A DNA stretch of 64,000 nt, taken from Oxyruncus cristatus (taxonomy: Eukaryota; Chordata; Aves; Passeriformes; Cotingidae). The stretch spans positions 62,001-126,000 of the forward strand of contig VXAY01006780.1 of NCBI GenBank assembly GCA_013399855.1, in the 5' to 3' direction. The position numbers and the translations under genes are program-made. This document shows positions 12,236 to 25,700 of this stretch, piece by piece (position 1 is the first letter of the stretch; each line of letters opens with the position of its first letter). The notes beneath the pieces are model-generated. The model did not search any database and was not told the origin of the DNA. It saw nothing but the letters and a program-made list of their open reading frames with translations.

Positions 12236-15200
12236 TCAAAGCAAAACATTTTTTTCAATTTTTTGCCTTCTTTTACATCAGTTGATATGCAGCCTGGCGT
12301 CTGAACTCTGCTGTGTAAGTCTCTTGTGTTGATGTGCTGCCAGTGTTGAAGTGTCAGGCACAGGTAGCTCAGTCTCCTTGTTTCTCTGTTAGTAGCGTGT
12401 GGTTCTGGTTGTGAAACGAGAGAAACATGTGGCTTAAATGAAGCCTTGGTTAATGTTATAGCACACATGGACAGTACATTTTTAGGCAGTGATATGATGG
12501 AGTAAAAGTATGATTATTTGTCACTCTGTCTCCGATCTCCATGAACCTCTTAAATCTAGGATCCTGTGAAACCTATGACACCCGGTGTCAAAGCAGTGGA
12601 GAGGGTGGAGGTGAAATTCAGTGTCATGGCATCTGGGCAGTCCCAGTGAAGATCTCGGTCTGGACCTGATGCTGCTTACCTGTGCCTTTAAAAATCCTTC
12701 ACTAATAAATGTTAAAATTTAATCATTAGTAATTATGTCATCAGCTCCATCTGTTGGAAATAGCTGAGACTCAAGATACTGAAGATTTTTATGTAACTTT
12801 GCCCTTCTGCACCAGAAAGTATGTGCAATGAATACCTCCTGCTTCTTAAAGATCTTTGTGTTCTCTTAATATTTCTTCTCTATCTCTGCACCAAAGTCCT
12901 GTAATTCTTGCTACAGAGGAATGAGAATTGTCTGCTTTTTAATAGACATTACCTGAATTCATACATAGAGAGAATGGTAGAGGATAACTATATTCCTATT
13001 TAAAAGACCTAAAGAAACATAAGCTGAAAGTAAATCCTAAAATAAAAATCCTTGATACAGATGGGAATTTCATGAATGAATTTCTTTTCCTTTTTCCCTC
13101 TTCTTTAATGAAGAACACAAGTAAAATTGCAGATTCAAACACTTTTGAATACTGAGGCAGGCAGGGGGTTGATTAGGGTTCTCTAATTATAACTAATGAC
13201 AGAAATAACATAGGCTCCTGTTTTGCCTGGATGATATGGGAATTGAGCCACTCATACAAATACAGCATGTCTCCCCTTGTTTTCTTACGGCAGATGACAC
13301 AAAACTAGCTCAGTAAACAACACTGCTGTTTGAGATTCTCAGGAACTGGGACCTCAGTCTGGTCCCAGCTCTGTTCACTGGGTTCCTGTTTTGTGGAATG
13401 GCATCCGACAGGGATGGAGCAGCAGGTACTGCAGATCACAGCTCTTCTGCTGTATTTGCTCTCGTTCCAGTTGCAGCCTCTTACTGGGCTCAGACCAACA
13501 TCCTGTTTAGGGCTCCAGTTACTCTGACTTGGGCATTGTGATGCTTCCATATGTTGTGCTGTGGCAGCAGTGGAATTCCTCTGACTGGAATTGGAAATGA
13601 TGCTGCTCTGGTCTTATGTTGAGAATCCCAGCTTGTCTTTCAATATTTACTCAAACTCCAGTCTGTGTGCAATTCCCTAGGAAGGACTGGCCAGGAAAAA
13701 TTGCCTTTTGCTTAAGCATAGTCAGAATAAGATACTTAGAAATGCATTTATTGACCCACACCTGCCTCAATAAGCTCTTGCCAAGGTTTCTTTGGTCCTC
13801 CCAAGCAGGACACCAGTGGTGGAGGGAGCCGGGCACTGCCTCCACTTTCCCCTGAGCAGGGACTGTGTTCTGCTCAGAGAATCCTTGTCCCTGGGTGTCA
13901 GCATGATGCAGGGACAGTTTCTAAATCAGGGCATGCATCACAGATCCTGTTTAAAAACACATCTTCTAATCCTGTTTGTTTTGTCTACTAATGAGCAGAT
14001 TCACTGAAACAGGCACCTCATGCCCTGAAGCAAAATCCCAGTGCTGACGGAAACAAAAATGACCAATATTTGTGTTAGGTATCTTTCTCTATCAATGTTT
14101 ATACAACCCAATTCCCCAGGTAGCTGTGGCTGAAATTACAGAGGAGAAAAAGAATACTTGAGCCTATACCTGACTCCAAGGACACCAACTCATGTGCCCT
14201 TGAAGCAAGAGGCAGCTCAGGATGAAGCCAAGCAGTGAGAGCAGCTGAGGAGAAGCCGTGAGGGTACAGGGCTCGGGTGCTCTGTCTGTGGTGGCTGTTC
14301 CTGCACTGTTATCAAACCCTGCCTGGCGTGGAGGGGCTGCTGGGGCAGAGCCCATCCTGGCTCCCACCCTGGCAGGGCACGGTCCTGGTGGGGAGGGCTG
14401 GGGCTCCTGCTCTTCTGTGTGCCCTTGGCTGTGCTGGCTGGGTGTGGGGCACCCCATGGGGCACCTGTGGGGCACAGCTGCTGAGCAGCGCCCGGCCTTC
14501 TCCCCATGTTACCCTGCCTGCAGCACTGCTGCCTCTGTGGGAGCTGCTGAGGTCACCACGACCCTGCAGTTGCAGAGAGGTGCAGAGGAGCTGCAGGTTC
14601 AACTGAGTAAACGTTGCGGGAACAGCGAGACGGAGTAACAGGGCAGAAGTATAGAAAACAATCTGGCATGTGGACCACAGTGACTCCTCTCTTTTTTTAT
14701 TTTTATTCTCCCCAGGGAATCATATGTTTAGTAAAATGTTAAAATCTATTGTCTGACACTTCCTTCAGGCTAATACCAAAATTTGCTAGAAAAATCCCCT
14801 CTTGTAGAGCATATATTGTAAATCTGTTTTGTTTAAATAGGGTTCATGGAAGAACTTTGTGAAAGTCAACATTTAAGCTTAGCATTTGTGCATCTGTATA
14901 AATAGCGTGGCTTTGCTCAAAATGAGAGTATCCATGCACACACGCTGCGTAGTTCCTTAAAGCTCAGGAGAAAATGAGTATGTGCAATACATGTGGAAGT
15001 AGCCCATAAAATCGTTTTACAAAACATGGATTTTTATATGTTTTACTCTGGGACACAAAGAGGCAGAATCAATGTTTTTGCTTGGCATTGCTGCAAAAGA
15101 ACAATTAGGAACTCTTCACATTACTGAAATGTGTGCCACAGAGGTGTTTTTCTTGTTTCAGACATCTACACTTCGAAGTCCAGTCTGACCTTCGCCGTCT

Positions 15201-18200
15201 GTGGAGCTCTGGGCTCTGAGGTGCGAGGTCTGAGCACCAGCAGGGCCCTTGTTGTGGTTCTGCCCAAGGCGCAGCAGCCCCTGGTCACAGGAGCACAGTG
15301 AACTCTCGGGGTGTCTCCTGCCAGCAGGACCCTGTTGCCTGAAGAGCACAGGTTTTTGCCAGGGAAAGCACAGGGAAAGCAGAGTATGGGAGGACGTGTC
15401 AGGTTGGTGTGGGTCCTGTGCTGGGTGGCTTCTCCAGGACTAATTGTGTATGCCTCTCCTTCAGTGACAGTGATTGCTACTTAATCTTGCCATTTGGCAG
15501 AGTAAATTACAGGGCATAGAAGTTATGGTGTGGCCTGATGGTTGCTTAAAGATGACATTCTCTAAAAAACTGTGGTGACTGGAGTGACCTCATTTACTAT
15601 GATAAGAGCGTATTAAAGTGACAGTGAGGGCAGTCCAGGTAGAGGAGATCCTGGCAGTAGAGAGGGCAACTGAATTTTAGAAGAGTTTGATTCCTGCATG
15701 AAGCTTAGAACATGAAATGTACCTTCAATTTAATTCTTCAGTCTCTTTCCCATTAAGACAACACAGAATCAGCTGACTCATAGTCAAAGCATCTGAGCTC
15801 CGTACTCTTCCTGGGCTTCTCTTCCTTATGCTGTAAGTCCATATGATTTAGATAATAAGGGCTGTGGAATGACTCCTGTATTTTGTTAAATAGTTGTTTT
15901 TTTGAAATATCCTGGTTGGAGTCTCAAGATGGGATAAATCGCATTTCTGCTTCAGTGTGGTCAGAGGAACCTCAAATGCATGCATCTCCATTAAAAATTA
16001 TGTATTTTTTACCTTTTTATCAACAGGCATATATTAGTTTACAAATTATATAATTTTTATGTATTTATTTACATGATATTTATAACTTAATTAAACTAGG
16101 CAAGTCTATCAAATAGACAAGTGTGCCTTTGGGTCTTCTTGCGGAGTAAGATATACATCAGTGATGCTGTGGATGTGATACATTTCACTCCTGATGCAAT
16201 CCCTAGAATTTAAATAAATGATGCAATGGATGCATCTGGTCAAAAATATTTCTATTTGCTGCCAATGAAACAATGCATATCTCCTGTGCTTTCACCATCA
16301 GCATTTTCTTTCATTTCCATACTATAATTCTTTCACGTCTCCTGTCTGCCTGTGTCAAAACACAGCAGAATATTTCCTTAATAGGGGAACTTTTTTGTAA
16401 AGAGAGATGACCCAGGCAGAAAACCTCAGCTAAACACTGAAGAGATCCCTGTCCTTCTCCCAGGTCCTGTATGTAGGGGCCTTGAGTGTTTTCCACAGCT
16501 GAGATTCAGCAAGCAGTGGCACTGCTGGTGGAAAGTACCAGCTTGGGCACGGGACCCTCTCGTTCTTCCACTCCGTGTGTTCTCTCCTGGACCGTGATCT
16601 TGGAGTCGGTGGTTTCCAGTGGTTGGGAGAGCAGCAGATGAAAGCAGGAGCTGTTGGCATGGGATGATGTAGTAGCAGGTTCTCATCTGGGGAGTGTGTG
16701 TGCATGTTCTCATGGGGAGAGGCTGCACACAAACGGCCTGGCCACGAGGGCTCATGTGGACAGAAACCAGGGCCAATCTGAGCCAAAATCATTTGGGGAA
16801 AGGATGGTACAATGGGCTTCAGTGGGGTTGTGCCAAGCATCTGCTGTAGACACTCAGAGCCTCAGAGTTGGATTTGGAAGTGGAGAGAGATCAAACTTTT
16901 TTTTTTTTTGGAGGAATTATCTTTCTTCCAATTTTTTCCTCGCTGAATTGCAAGGAATTTGCAAAGGGAACAGTCACAGTTAAGTTCTGGGTATGTTATC
17001 ACTGAGTGAAAAATGATTTCTCAAAAGGTTGAAAGATGGAGTGTCTTTTAATTGTGGGTATTTAAAAGAAAATCCTAAAATTATTGAAGAAAAATGTTCA
17101 AAAAGAATGAAAACATTGTCAGTTTTGTCATTCCACCCCTCCAACTGGGGCTACAAACAGCCCCTGGGTAGCCACTGGACCCTGCTCTGGCACAAAGTTG
17201 CCAGCTCTTCCCAGGGAGTGGGAGCACAACCTTGAGCAGCACATTGTCCAAACTGTCCAAAACCAGATGGTGGCATTGGAGCTGAAGTGACTCAAAACTG
17301 AAATGCTTTAGTCCTAAATTCCTCCCTGATGTTGCTCCACCAAAGCCAATTACTTTGGCCTCCTGAGCCAACATTCTCCTAAACCTTGCCAAATCTCTTT
17401 GGCTTGTTCCTGTTGGTTGCAAATGGTTTTAAAACAAGTTTCCTTCCCATCCATGGTCAGAGAGCATGGTCAGTGGGGAAAGGCATGTTATTTGGAAAAG
17501 AACTGTCCATGTCTACAGATTTGCACTTGACCTAAAGATATTTTGTATTATGTTTTAACAGTGGGTATGATAAAGCTGGAAGGTTTTTAGATTTTGCTAT
17601 TTATTGCTTTCATCAAATTCTGCCACCTGTTATGAATGCTCTCTTCTCTGGAGAACGTAAAATAATCCAATGTAAAAAACTAATTATCACACTCACTGAG
17701 GTCCACAAACACTTGGCAGCAAAGCTGCTGCTCAGCTTAAGAAGCGTAGGGTTGACTCAGCAGACAACAACTTGACAAGGTCCCTTCTCTCCCAGTCACT
17801 GGTTCAGATCCAGAGCAAGTCAGTAACCCCCAGCTGCCATTCCTGGAGAATGTGGTGGAGCTGCCCAGCGTGAGCCAAGGGCTGTTGGAGAACATGTGGC
17901 CCTCCCGCCTCCAGCCTCTCCTACTGCTATGCTGGTCTTCAGCCTCAAAGGTGAGGTTGACTTTTTATTTACCTGTAGATGCTTTGCCAAGTGCCAGTGT
18001 CCCATGGACAGCGTGCTGTGCTGTCTTACAGGCAAGGGCAGGTACATGGAAACTGTTTTCCCCCCCTTTCTTACTTCCCACCCAGAAGTAAGTCAAGAGA
18101 ATTTCCTGTAGTTACTCGAGCTAAAAAAAATAGAGAAGTGAGAGAGTGTGTTTAACACAGTTCTTCAGAAATGACATTTCCTCTGGGTTGTGTAACCTCA

Positions 18201-19641
18201 CAGTGCCGCATGGGTTGTGGCGCAGTGCTGTATCACTACGTTGGTTGGGAATGTTTCTAGCACTGCAGTGCTAAAAGCACAGTGAAGTGGAAGAGAACAT
18301 GAATGGTTGGACATTCAGCGTGGCCAAGCATGTGTGGGGTGCAGGTATTTGTCCTTGGGCCTGATGCTTCTTTCCACAGGCTTCAGTTTAATTGTATTTA
18401 GGATTTAAGGGGCTGCAGTTCCCTGCCAGGCATTTCAGGTGCTTTTTCCCTGTGTTCCAGGAAGGAATACAAAACCTCAGCACCAGTGCTGAAGCAAATA
18501 GTGGAACGAAATGTTTTGGCAATGTTTTCCCCTCGAGAGAGCCAGGGCTCCTGGTGGGGGGCCAGGTCTCTGCTGGCCGTGGTGCCCCTCATGCTGATCT
18601 GTAATGCAATGCTGCATTTCCCCTGCGGAGGGGGAAAGCTGCTACATCTGGTAATGATGTTATTCTTATTGCATTCGTGTGTTGCACTGCTGTAGCGACC
18701 TTGGAAACACAGCCAGCCATCTGATCCAGCTTTTGCTTGACTCTACGCATTCACTTACTCCTCAGCTCTGAGGCATATTGACTTAATTCCCTCTGTTTTC
18801 TAATGCTGTGTGTGGTTTAATCACATCCCCAGGAAGAGGTGTAATTATTAAACCACAGGAAAGTTAATGACTGGTATTTGCTCTTCAGCATAACCCATTT
18901 TGGTGTCTGGAGTTTGGCATGTCATCCAGTGGGAAAACCAGCCCAGAGACATAATCCTCAAAGCACACATGATTTTCCAGTGATTTATACATCTTTTTTC
19001 ACATAACAGTTAGAACAATAGTTTTGCTGGTTATTTTAGAAACCTATGTTTTCTCGATCAAGCCGTGCAGTGCTTAGTGTGCTGAAAATTCTTCCCTGGA
19101 ATTATATGGGGGATGGGTATTGCACCATATGCAAACTATATTTTACATGAAATTTGCATACTTCTATAAATGTTGCCTACAGTAATTGTCCTTATACAAA
19201 TGCATAATTCAGGTTTTTTGTTAAATCAAGAGCTCCTAATGTGCTTTGCTTATTATGTACAAAATCCCTAGGAAATTGGCTAATAATTGCCCAACATTTT
19301 CTTTACGGAAGGGATTTCCTAGCAGTCTCCCAATAGCAGTTGGTTATTAGTAGCTCTTCATATGTCTTATGAATTCTGTTTAACTAATGATCCCCTAAAC
19401 TACAAAATTTTTTTATTAGTCAGGATGAAGGGAATAGAACCCATTAGAAAACATCATTTCTATATTTGGTTGGCATTTTATTTAGGAAATTATGATCTGG
19501 AATCAGATCTCTGCTTTTTTTGTCTATGAAGTTCATTAAAAGATAAAAATAGTAAAAAAAGTTTAGAAACAGGGCCAGTTTAATCACCTTTGTTAGCCTC
19601 TAGACAAAGTTTGCAAACCAAACAAGAAATTTGTCAGCCCA
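12236..19641. other. Intergenic, no gene seen
   Basis: About 7.4 kb of unique sequence. It alternates G/C-richer stretches (14200-14600, 16430-16780) with A/T-rich ones (14660-15060, 15860-16130, 18830-19560). Open frames up to about 136 codons appear in the G/C-richer parts on both strands. Their composition differs between frames and none has a recognisable motif, so I take them as chance. The 18830-19400 block is listed separately. Confidence 0.5.
18830..19400. promoter_or_regulatory. Candidate conserved noncoding/enhancer block
   Basis: A/T-rich, repeat-free sequence with a TAATTA homeodomain core at 18842-18847, a perfect POU octamer on the reverse strand (ATTTGCAT, 19152-19159), a nearby ATATGCAAAC and an AAATGCATAAT. 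The density of these motifs resembles developmental enhancers. Conservation cannot be tested from one sequence. Confidence 0.3.
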
Positions 19642-19791
19642 CGGCAGTGGTGAAGTCCCCAACCCTGGAGGGATTTAAAAGCCATGTGGATGTGGCACTT
19701 GGGGACACGGATTAGTGGCAGCCTTGGCAGTGCTGGGGGAATGGGTGGACTTGGTCTTAGAGGGCTTTTCAACCCGAATGATTCTGTGATT
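19642..19791 (+). mobile_element. CR1 LINE 3' end
   Basis: GTGGTGAAGTCCCCAACCCT, then GTGGATGTGGCACTTGGGGAC, CTTAGAGGGCTTTTCAACCC and ATGATTCTGTGATT match the final ~150 bp of CR1 in sense orientation. Confidence 0.93.
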
Positions 19792-22700
19792 ACCTGCAGA
19801 GCTGCTACACACATCCCCTACCCCTTTCCTCTATTATCCAGCCACATCTATAAATAAGACACCAGAGAGACTTTATTATGGATTTCACTAGGGAATAGTT
19901 GGAGTTTGTTCTAGGGATGAAGAAGACTGGTGCAGTGGTTGTGCTTTGTTTATTTTGTTTGAAATCCTAAGGTGAAGTGGGAAGGGCATATCAGTGATGG
20001 ATAGTTAGTTCAGGGAACAATAGTGTGATATTGGGGAAAACACCCATGGAATAAAGTTCTATTTTGTGTCAGCAGAGGTATCAGAACTGCAACGAGTAAA
20101 TTTGAAATAACCTTATCTGTTTAAAGAGAGACTGGTTAATAGCTCTGGAAATGGAGGACTAACAATATTTTCTGGAATGAAGATAACCATGGTTTGCTTT
20201 CTGTTTCACGGAGCTGACTAAACCAGAATTGAAAATTACTCAATTGCACATTGATAGTTGTCTTCCTGAGCATTTGTGAGACTTCTACTCTTACCATGCG
20301 GGAAATTCACTTTACCTCCTTTTGGGGTGTTTAGTCTGAGCTTTATTTGGGACTGCTTTTAAAAACCGCCGAAACCCTGGAGGTCTGGCTCTGGGTTCAT
20401 ACACAAACTCAACGCTAGTGGTGTTTTACTACATTCGTTGTAAAGACTCTTTCTGATTTCATATATATTTCAGTTCAAGAATGCCAGGATTCGTGATTTA
20501 AACTAGCCTTGAGGTCAAAGACTTTAAACTTTTGCTTAGGAATTCATGGTGATTTGCGCATTGAAGAGACGTAAAGCCCTTCACAGCACACTCTGCATGG
20601 GTGTAAGGGTTGTGCATGGTCTAGACCTGGAGAATCAAGCTTTGGGATAGAAATTCGTCCTCTTTCAGCCTGAATGCTTTGTCCATGTCCTCATCCTGAC
20701 AGCTTGGGGAGGACAGGCAGTGTGTCTCCTTCATCAACAAAATTTCCTTACCCTGTAGGCACAGGTGAGTTGCACCAGTGAAGGTGACCCCTAAAGAAGG
20801 TCCTTCAGCACATCCTTGTTGGGACTGCTGTGGCAGGCACTGGCTGAGAGGGCTGGCACACGGGGAGGATGGCTGCCCGCTGCCAGAGCTATGTGGCTAT
20901 GCAGAATCATAACTGGAGAAAATCAGATGATTTCTCAGTGAAAATGTCCATGGCATGAGAATTGTTTTCATGTTTTAAAAAAGAAGAAATCTAGGAAACG
21001 TGCTTTGGTGCTTTTGTTTTTGTGCAAATGGGGCTCAAAACAAAACAATGTCATTGGGGAGCAGGGAGGCAGTTGTTCAGTTAGAAAGTTTGAAACTTGT
21101 TTTTGAAGCAAGAGAACATATTGCTTTTTTTCCCCCCACTCTATAAATAACTCCTGGCAGGCAGAAACAACCTTGATTGCATGAGATGAAGTAGAGCAAC
21201 CAGCAGGCTCTACAGCAGAATAAATGGCACTGTGCCAAGAGCTTCATCAAATGAATAATAGCTTCCACTTGACAATCAGTAAAGTGCCTCTTCTCCTGTG
21301 GATTTAGTTTTTAATGATGATTAGAGAGGATGGGCCCCTAAAATTTCTCTGGTAGAAATGACCTCCTATTAATTTCTGTTACTTGAAATGCTGAATTTCA
21401 AAGCTATTTTACAGCTGCAAAACCAAAGGTACTGACATAAAGGAACTATTATATTTGTAATTGTAGCAACAAGTACTAAATTTGTCATTGATTAAGAGTG
21501 ACTTTTTAACTTTTATGATCCTTCTGTTGGCAATGTCCCTTACATAATATTCTGGGCTTTCCAGATTGCTGTCCTTTGGAAGTAAAATGTTTGTTCGAGT
21601 ATGGAAGTGTATCTTCTGGACTGGGAACCCTTTCTATATTACTGCCTTTGTCTAATTTACTTCGTTCACATGGGTTTTTTTCTAACATTTGTTACTGGTG
21701 GTTGTGGGAAGCCAAGGGTGTGTTTCAGTATGTGGAGTATGGGAGAGCCCTTCCCAGGTGCGTGGTTGGGGTGGGAGGAGTGCTTTGGCAGTGGGGTGCC
21801 TCACAGACACTGAGAGCAAATACGTAAATCCCATTTGTCATTTTCACCATGAACAGAGGGATTTTTCCTGCTCTGCTGAGCGAAGAAACCTGGGGATTTT
21901 AATGCAGAAGGAGTTTAATTGCCTTGAAAACCTGGAGCTGCAACACATATCCCGTGCATCCTTCACTTGTTTGGTTTTTTTTTGTTTTGGTATTTTGTTT
22001 ATTTGTTTTGTTTTATTTAAAATAAAATTGTAGAAAGAAACTTTCATGAATGCTGTCAGAACCTCCATGGTGCTGTTTTAGTCGGCAGTTATGAGAAAGT
22101 CTGTTTAGGACTCATTTCTTTATTAAAATTTAGAAGTAAACGACAGTCTAGTTTAGGCTTCTGTGCTTGGGCTGCTGCTGCTGGTGGCTTGGGACAACAC
22201 ATATCACACATTGTTTAGTAGCTCAGCGTAATTTGAGGAAGCTGTAATGACTCTGTATGATCAGCTCCGTGATGAATGTCCCCAAGGTGCCCGTTTCCCT
22301 GCTGGTGAGCCCAGAAGGGCTCTGTGCCGATGGGTGCCGGGTGCCCACTGCCTTCGCCCCAGGGAGCCCCTTCCCAGCCCTGCTGCCGGCTCCCAGTGGC
22401 CACGGACACTGCAGGGGCCACCCCAGGAGGGACAGGTTTCCTGGGAAGCCTGGCTGGCCCTCTGTGCTTCCCTGCATGGAGGAGAGAAAGGATAGAGGAG
22501 AGGAAAAATGGAGACAGTACTCGTTAATGAGCATTGGCACGAGGCTGCTACTGAGTGAACAAAGTGAGTGCTTGAGGGAGGTAAAATAAACTCCTTTTAA
22601 GATCCAAAGGAGGTTTCAGAGGCCTGTGTGCCACGCTGTGATGGAGCATTAGCACAGGATGAGTGAAGGAGAGTTGTAATGGGAAATGTGTGCCCGTGCA

Positions 22701-25700
22701 GGTCCTCAGCCTTGTTACTCACAGGGCTGTGGCTGCCTCGGTGTGTTGGACCCCCTGCACCGTGAGCCCTCTGCACCGTTTTGAATCATGCTGGTAGGAG
22801 GCTCTGACAGCCATGGACAGTACTCAGAGGAATGCTGTAGGGAAAAAAATATGAGGAAAAAACTTAAGACCACTATCCATATTATTAGATGTACTGTTAG
22901 GATGTGAGGCAGAACTGAAAACAAAAAAATTAAGACAGTCAGTTGTAACTTCTTGCTTAGAATATTTTAAAATATTTTGTTCTGAACTTAATTTTTTTTT
23001 TTGCTTCATATTAAATTTTTTTAAATTTATGAAAAAGTGATCACTTTTCTTAGTAAAAAAACTGAGTTTGAATAAAAAAGTTGGAACTTTTAATTTAGAC
23101 TATTGAAACTGCATTTTAAGTTGGATATTGAAAGTGGCAATTTCTCATAATTGACCTTTTTCCCTACATACAAAATTACTGTTGATGAGTTGGCACATTT
23201 TTTTATATAAACATTTCTATGAAAAGAATTGGCAGGCAATATAAGTGTAGAGAGCATGCACATAAGAGATAGAAATTTATTTCTGGACCTAGTCACTCTC
23301 TATGTTCACCGTGGGAGTTGGGATTTTCTTCAGTTTTGCCATTAGTGAAAATTATTTTGCAAATATTTTCTGTAGGTGCTTGTTTTGGCTGCCTTACTGT
23401 GTTGTGTGCGCAATATTGTGGGGGTTTTGCCATGTCAACAAAAACTGAAATGAGCATTTCAGACCTTTGTTGTGTGCAGGTTCAGGTGTTGGGTGCTGTG
23501 ACTCAGGGTGCTGGCACAGGAGTTTCTGCGTCTGTGCTCCTGGCTGGTGTGGAATTACACAGTGTGTGGGTGGAACGTTGGCTGGAGAGCACAGCAAGAG
23601 GAGGGTGAGGTGCTGGTCCCACTGCAAGGGGAGCCTCTGGGGGATTCTGGCCCTTTAACTATCGGGATCTTCACTAAACACTTTCACAATTATATTTTAT
23701 GATTATTGGCAGGAGTTGGCTGTCATTTAACAAGGAGTGCCCTATCACTTAATCTAGAGTTCTTTCACAAATGATGTGTGATCAGCTAGCAGCGTCTGAA
23801 TTACGTTTCTCTGCTATCAGACTGAAACTACTGGAGCTATTTTCAAGGTTTGGAGGATAAAATAGAATATCCAATGCTGACAACACTGAATTGCCTTTGT
23901 GAGATGCCACAACACTTCAAAAATCGTTTCCTGCTTTAAGTTTGGGGGGCTGTGGCACTGTTTTGGACACTGCTGTGTAGTAACTGTTAGTGAATACTTC
24001 TACCACAGTGACCTGTGTGTGACCAAGATAACACCAGGCAGCACTGAGCCACAAATGCAACCTTGGCTTGTGGTTTAGGGATTGGGAAGGCAAAGGGGTG
24101 TCCGGAACATCAAATAACACCGTTAAGTAGGACTAATTTTCTCCTGAGACAGAGGCCATGGACTATGCTCTGTAGACCTACAAAGTTCATACTCAAACAA
24201 GATGGTAGTGAGAAGGGTATTTTTTCCAATCTCTCTTACTGTCTTTTCATAGTCACATATCTTTGAGAAAATCCAGCATTTAGCAATCATGACCCATGTA
24301 TCCTTTTTTTTTTGCACCTTTCTCCATCACACAAGGACATCCTAGTGTTTACTCTGGGGTTTCAGTGTAAGTGCTGGCACTGTTGGGATGCTTTTGGTAA
24401 GGCTGTGACAGCCTGATGTTTGTACTTTAACATAAAATTAAATATATCTGGACTATCTCAAAGGCACGAGAGTTGTCTGTGGAGCTCTAAGTCATTGTAT
24501 GTCTGTGAAAGCCAAATAAGGTTGTGGAAAACACCTTACCTTGGTAACACCCTACCTGAGTAATTCCCTACTAGGGATGCTGCCAGGACTCTGATCCAGA
24601 TTCCACTCAAATATGTTAAAGTTTATTGTTTAAAGTTAATGACAAGACAAAGACAAGAGCTGAAACCAGGTGAGTGTGCCTTTAAACCACACAAGAATTT
24701 CCTTTGTGATTTTTTTTTCCTCTTTAAGCTTAGTTGAATAAAATAATCAAAATAGTTCATAGAAATGATAAACTGTAAAGTGTTTTATTCCAGTAGTGTG
24801 GCTTGGATAGTTTGTGGCAGCTTGGAACACAGAAAGTGGTAAAAATTATTTATTGCAGGTATTAGGAATAAAAATGAGCTTTAGAAACCAACCCCTTGAG
24901 AAATTCTTCTGATTTCATCTTGTAGAAACTAATTGTACTCCTTTGGAAGGCTTTGCCACAAACACAGATCTCTTTTGTAGGTGATCAAGTTTTAGTGGAA
25001 ATTAATAATTTTCCACAAGAAATCTAATTCTTCTGTATGTCTTCATACTTTTAATAATCAGTAAGAACAACTATAATTACGTTTTCTAGAAGATTATTTC
25101 CCCTTCCAGTCTCCATTTTCTAGCTACAAGAAAGAAAGAAAAAAAAAAAACAATTGGCCAGTTATTTCAAGGACTGGTTAAGCCCTGAAGCCCTCTGAAA
25201 TCTAAACACTCAAGAAGAAGGAACCAAGCCTGAGGCTTCCCATGACAATCCTCTGACAGTTGCCACAGCTGGGAACAGCGATGCTCCGCAAGTCTTGTAC
25301 CGCTGTGTGCTGTGAGCTGCTACCTGTGCTGCAGAAAAGAATTATAGTCCTGAGGTTCATTCTTTTCTTAGCCATAGCTGATTTTCCTGTTATGGAGCAG
25401 CTTCTCCTCACACAGATGTTGTGGTCCTCTTTTGTTAGCAGGAGGTCAGACCATGGAAATTTCAGAAAATGTGAATGGAAGTGTAGTCAGACCTACTGCT
25501 TTATTATTTTGCGCTTAGCGTATTTTGTACAGGTTTTATATGTCTGAGCTATATTTAGCCACCAAAGTGAGCAACTTTCTTCTCAGGGAATGAAATATTT
25601 GTTAACGAATCACAAGGAAATGCTCCAGGAGATTGTCTTTGAGGCACTGACCGACTCCTTGATAATTTCCAAAGCTGGACATTGGTCTACCCTTAATTGG

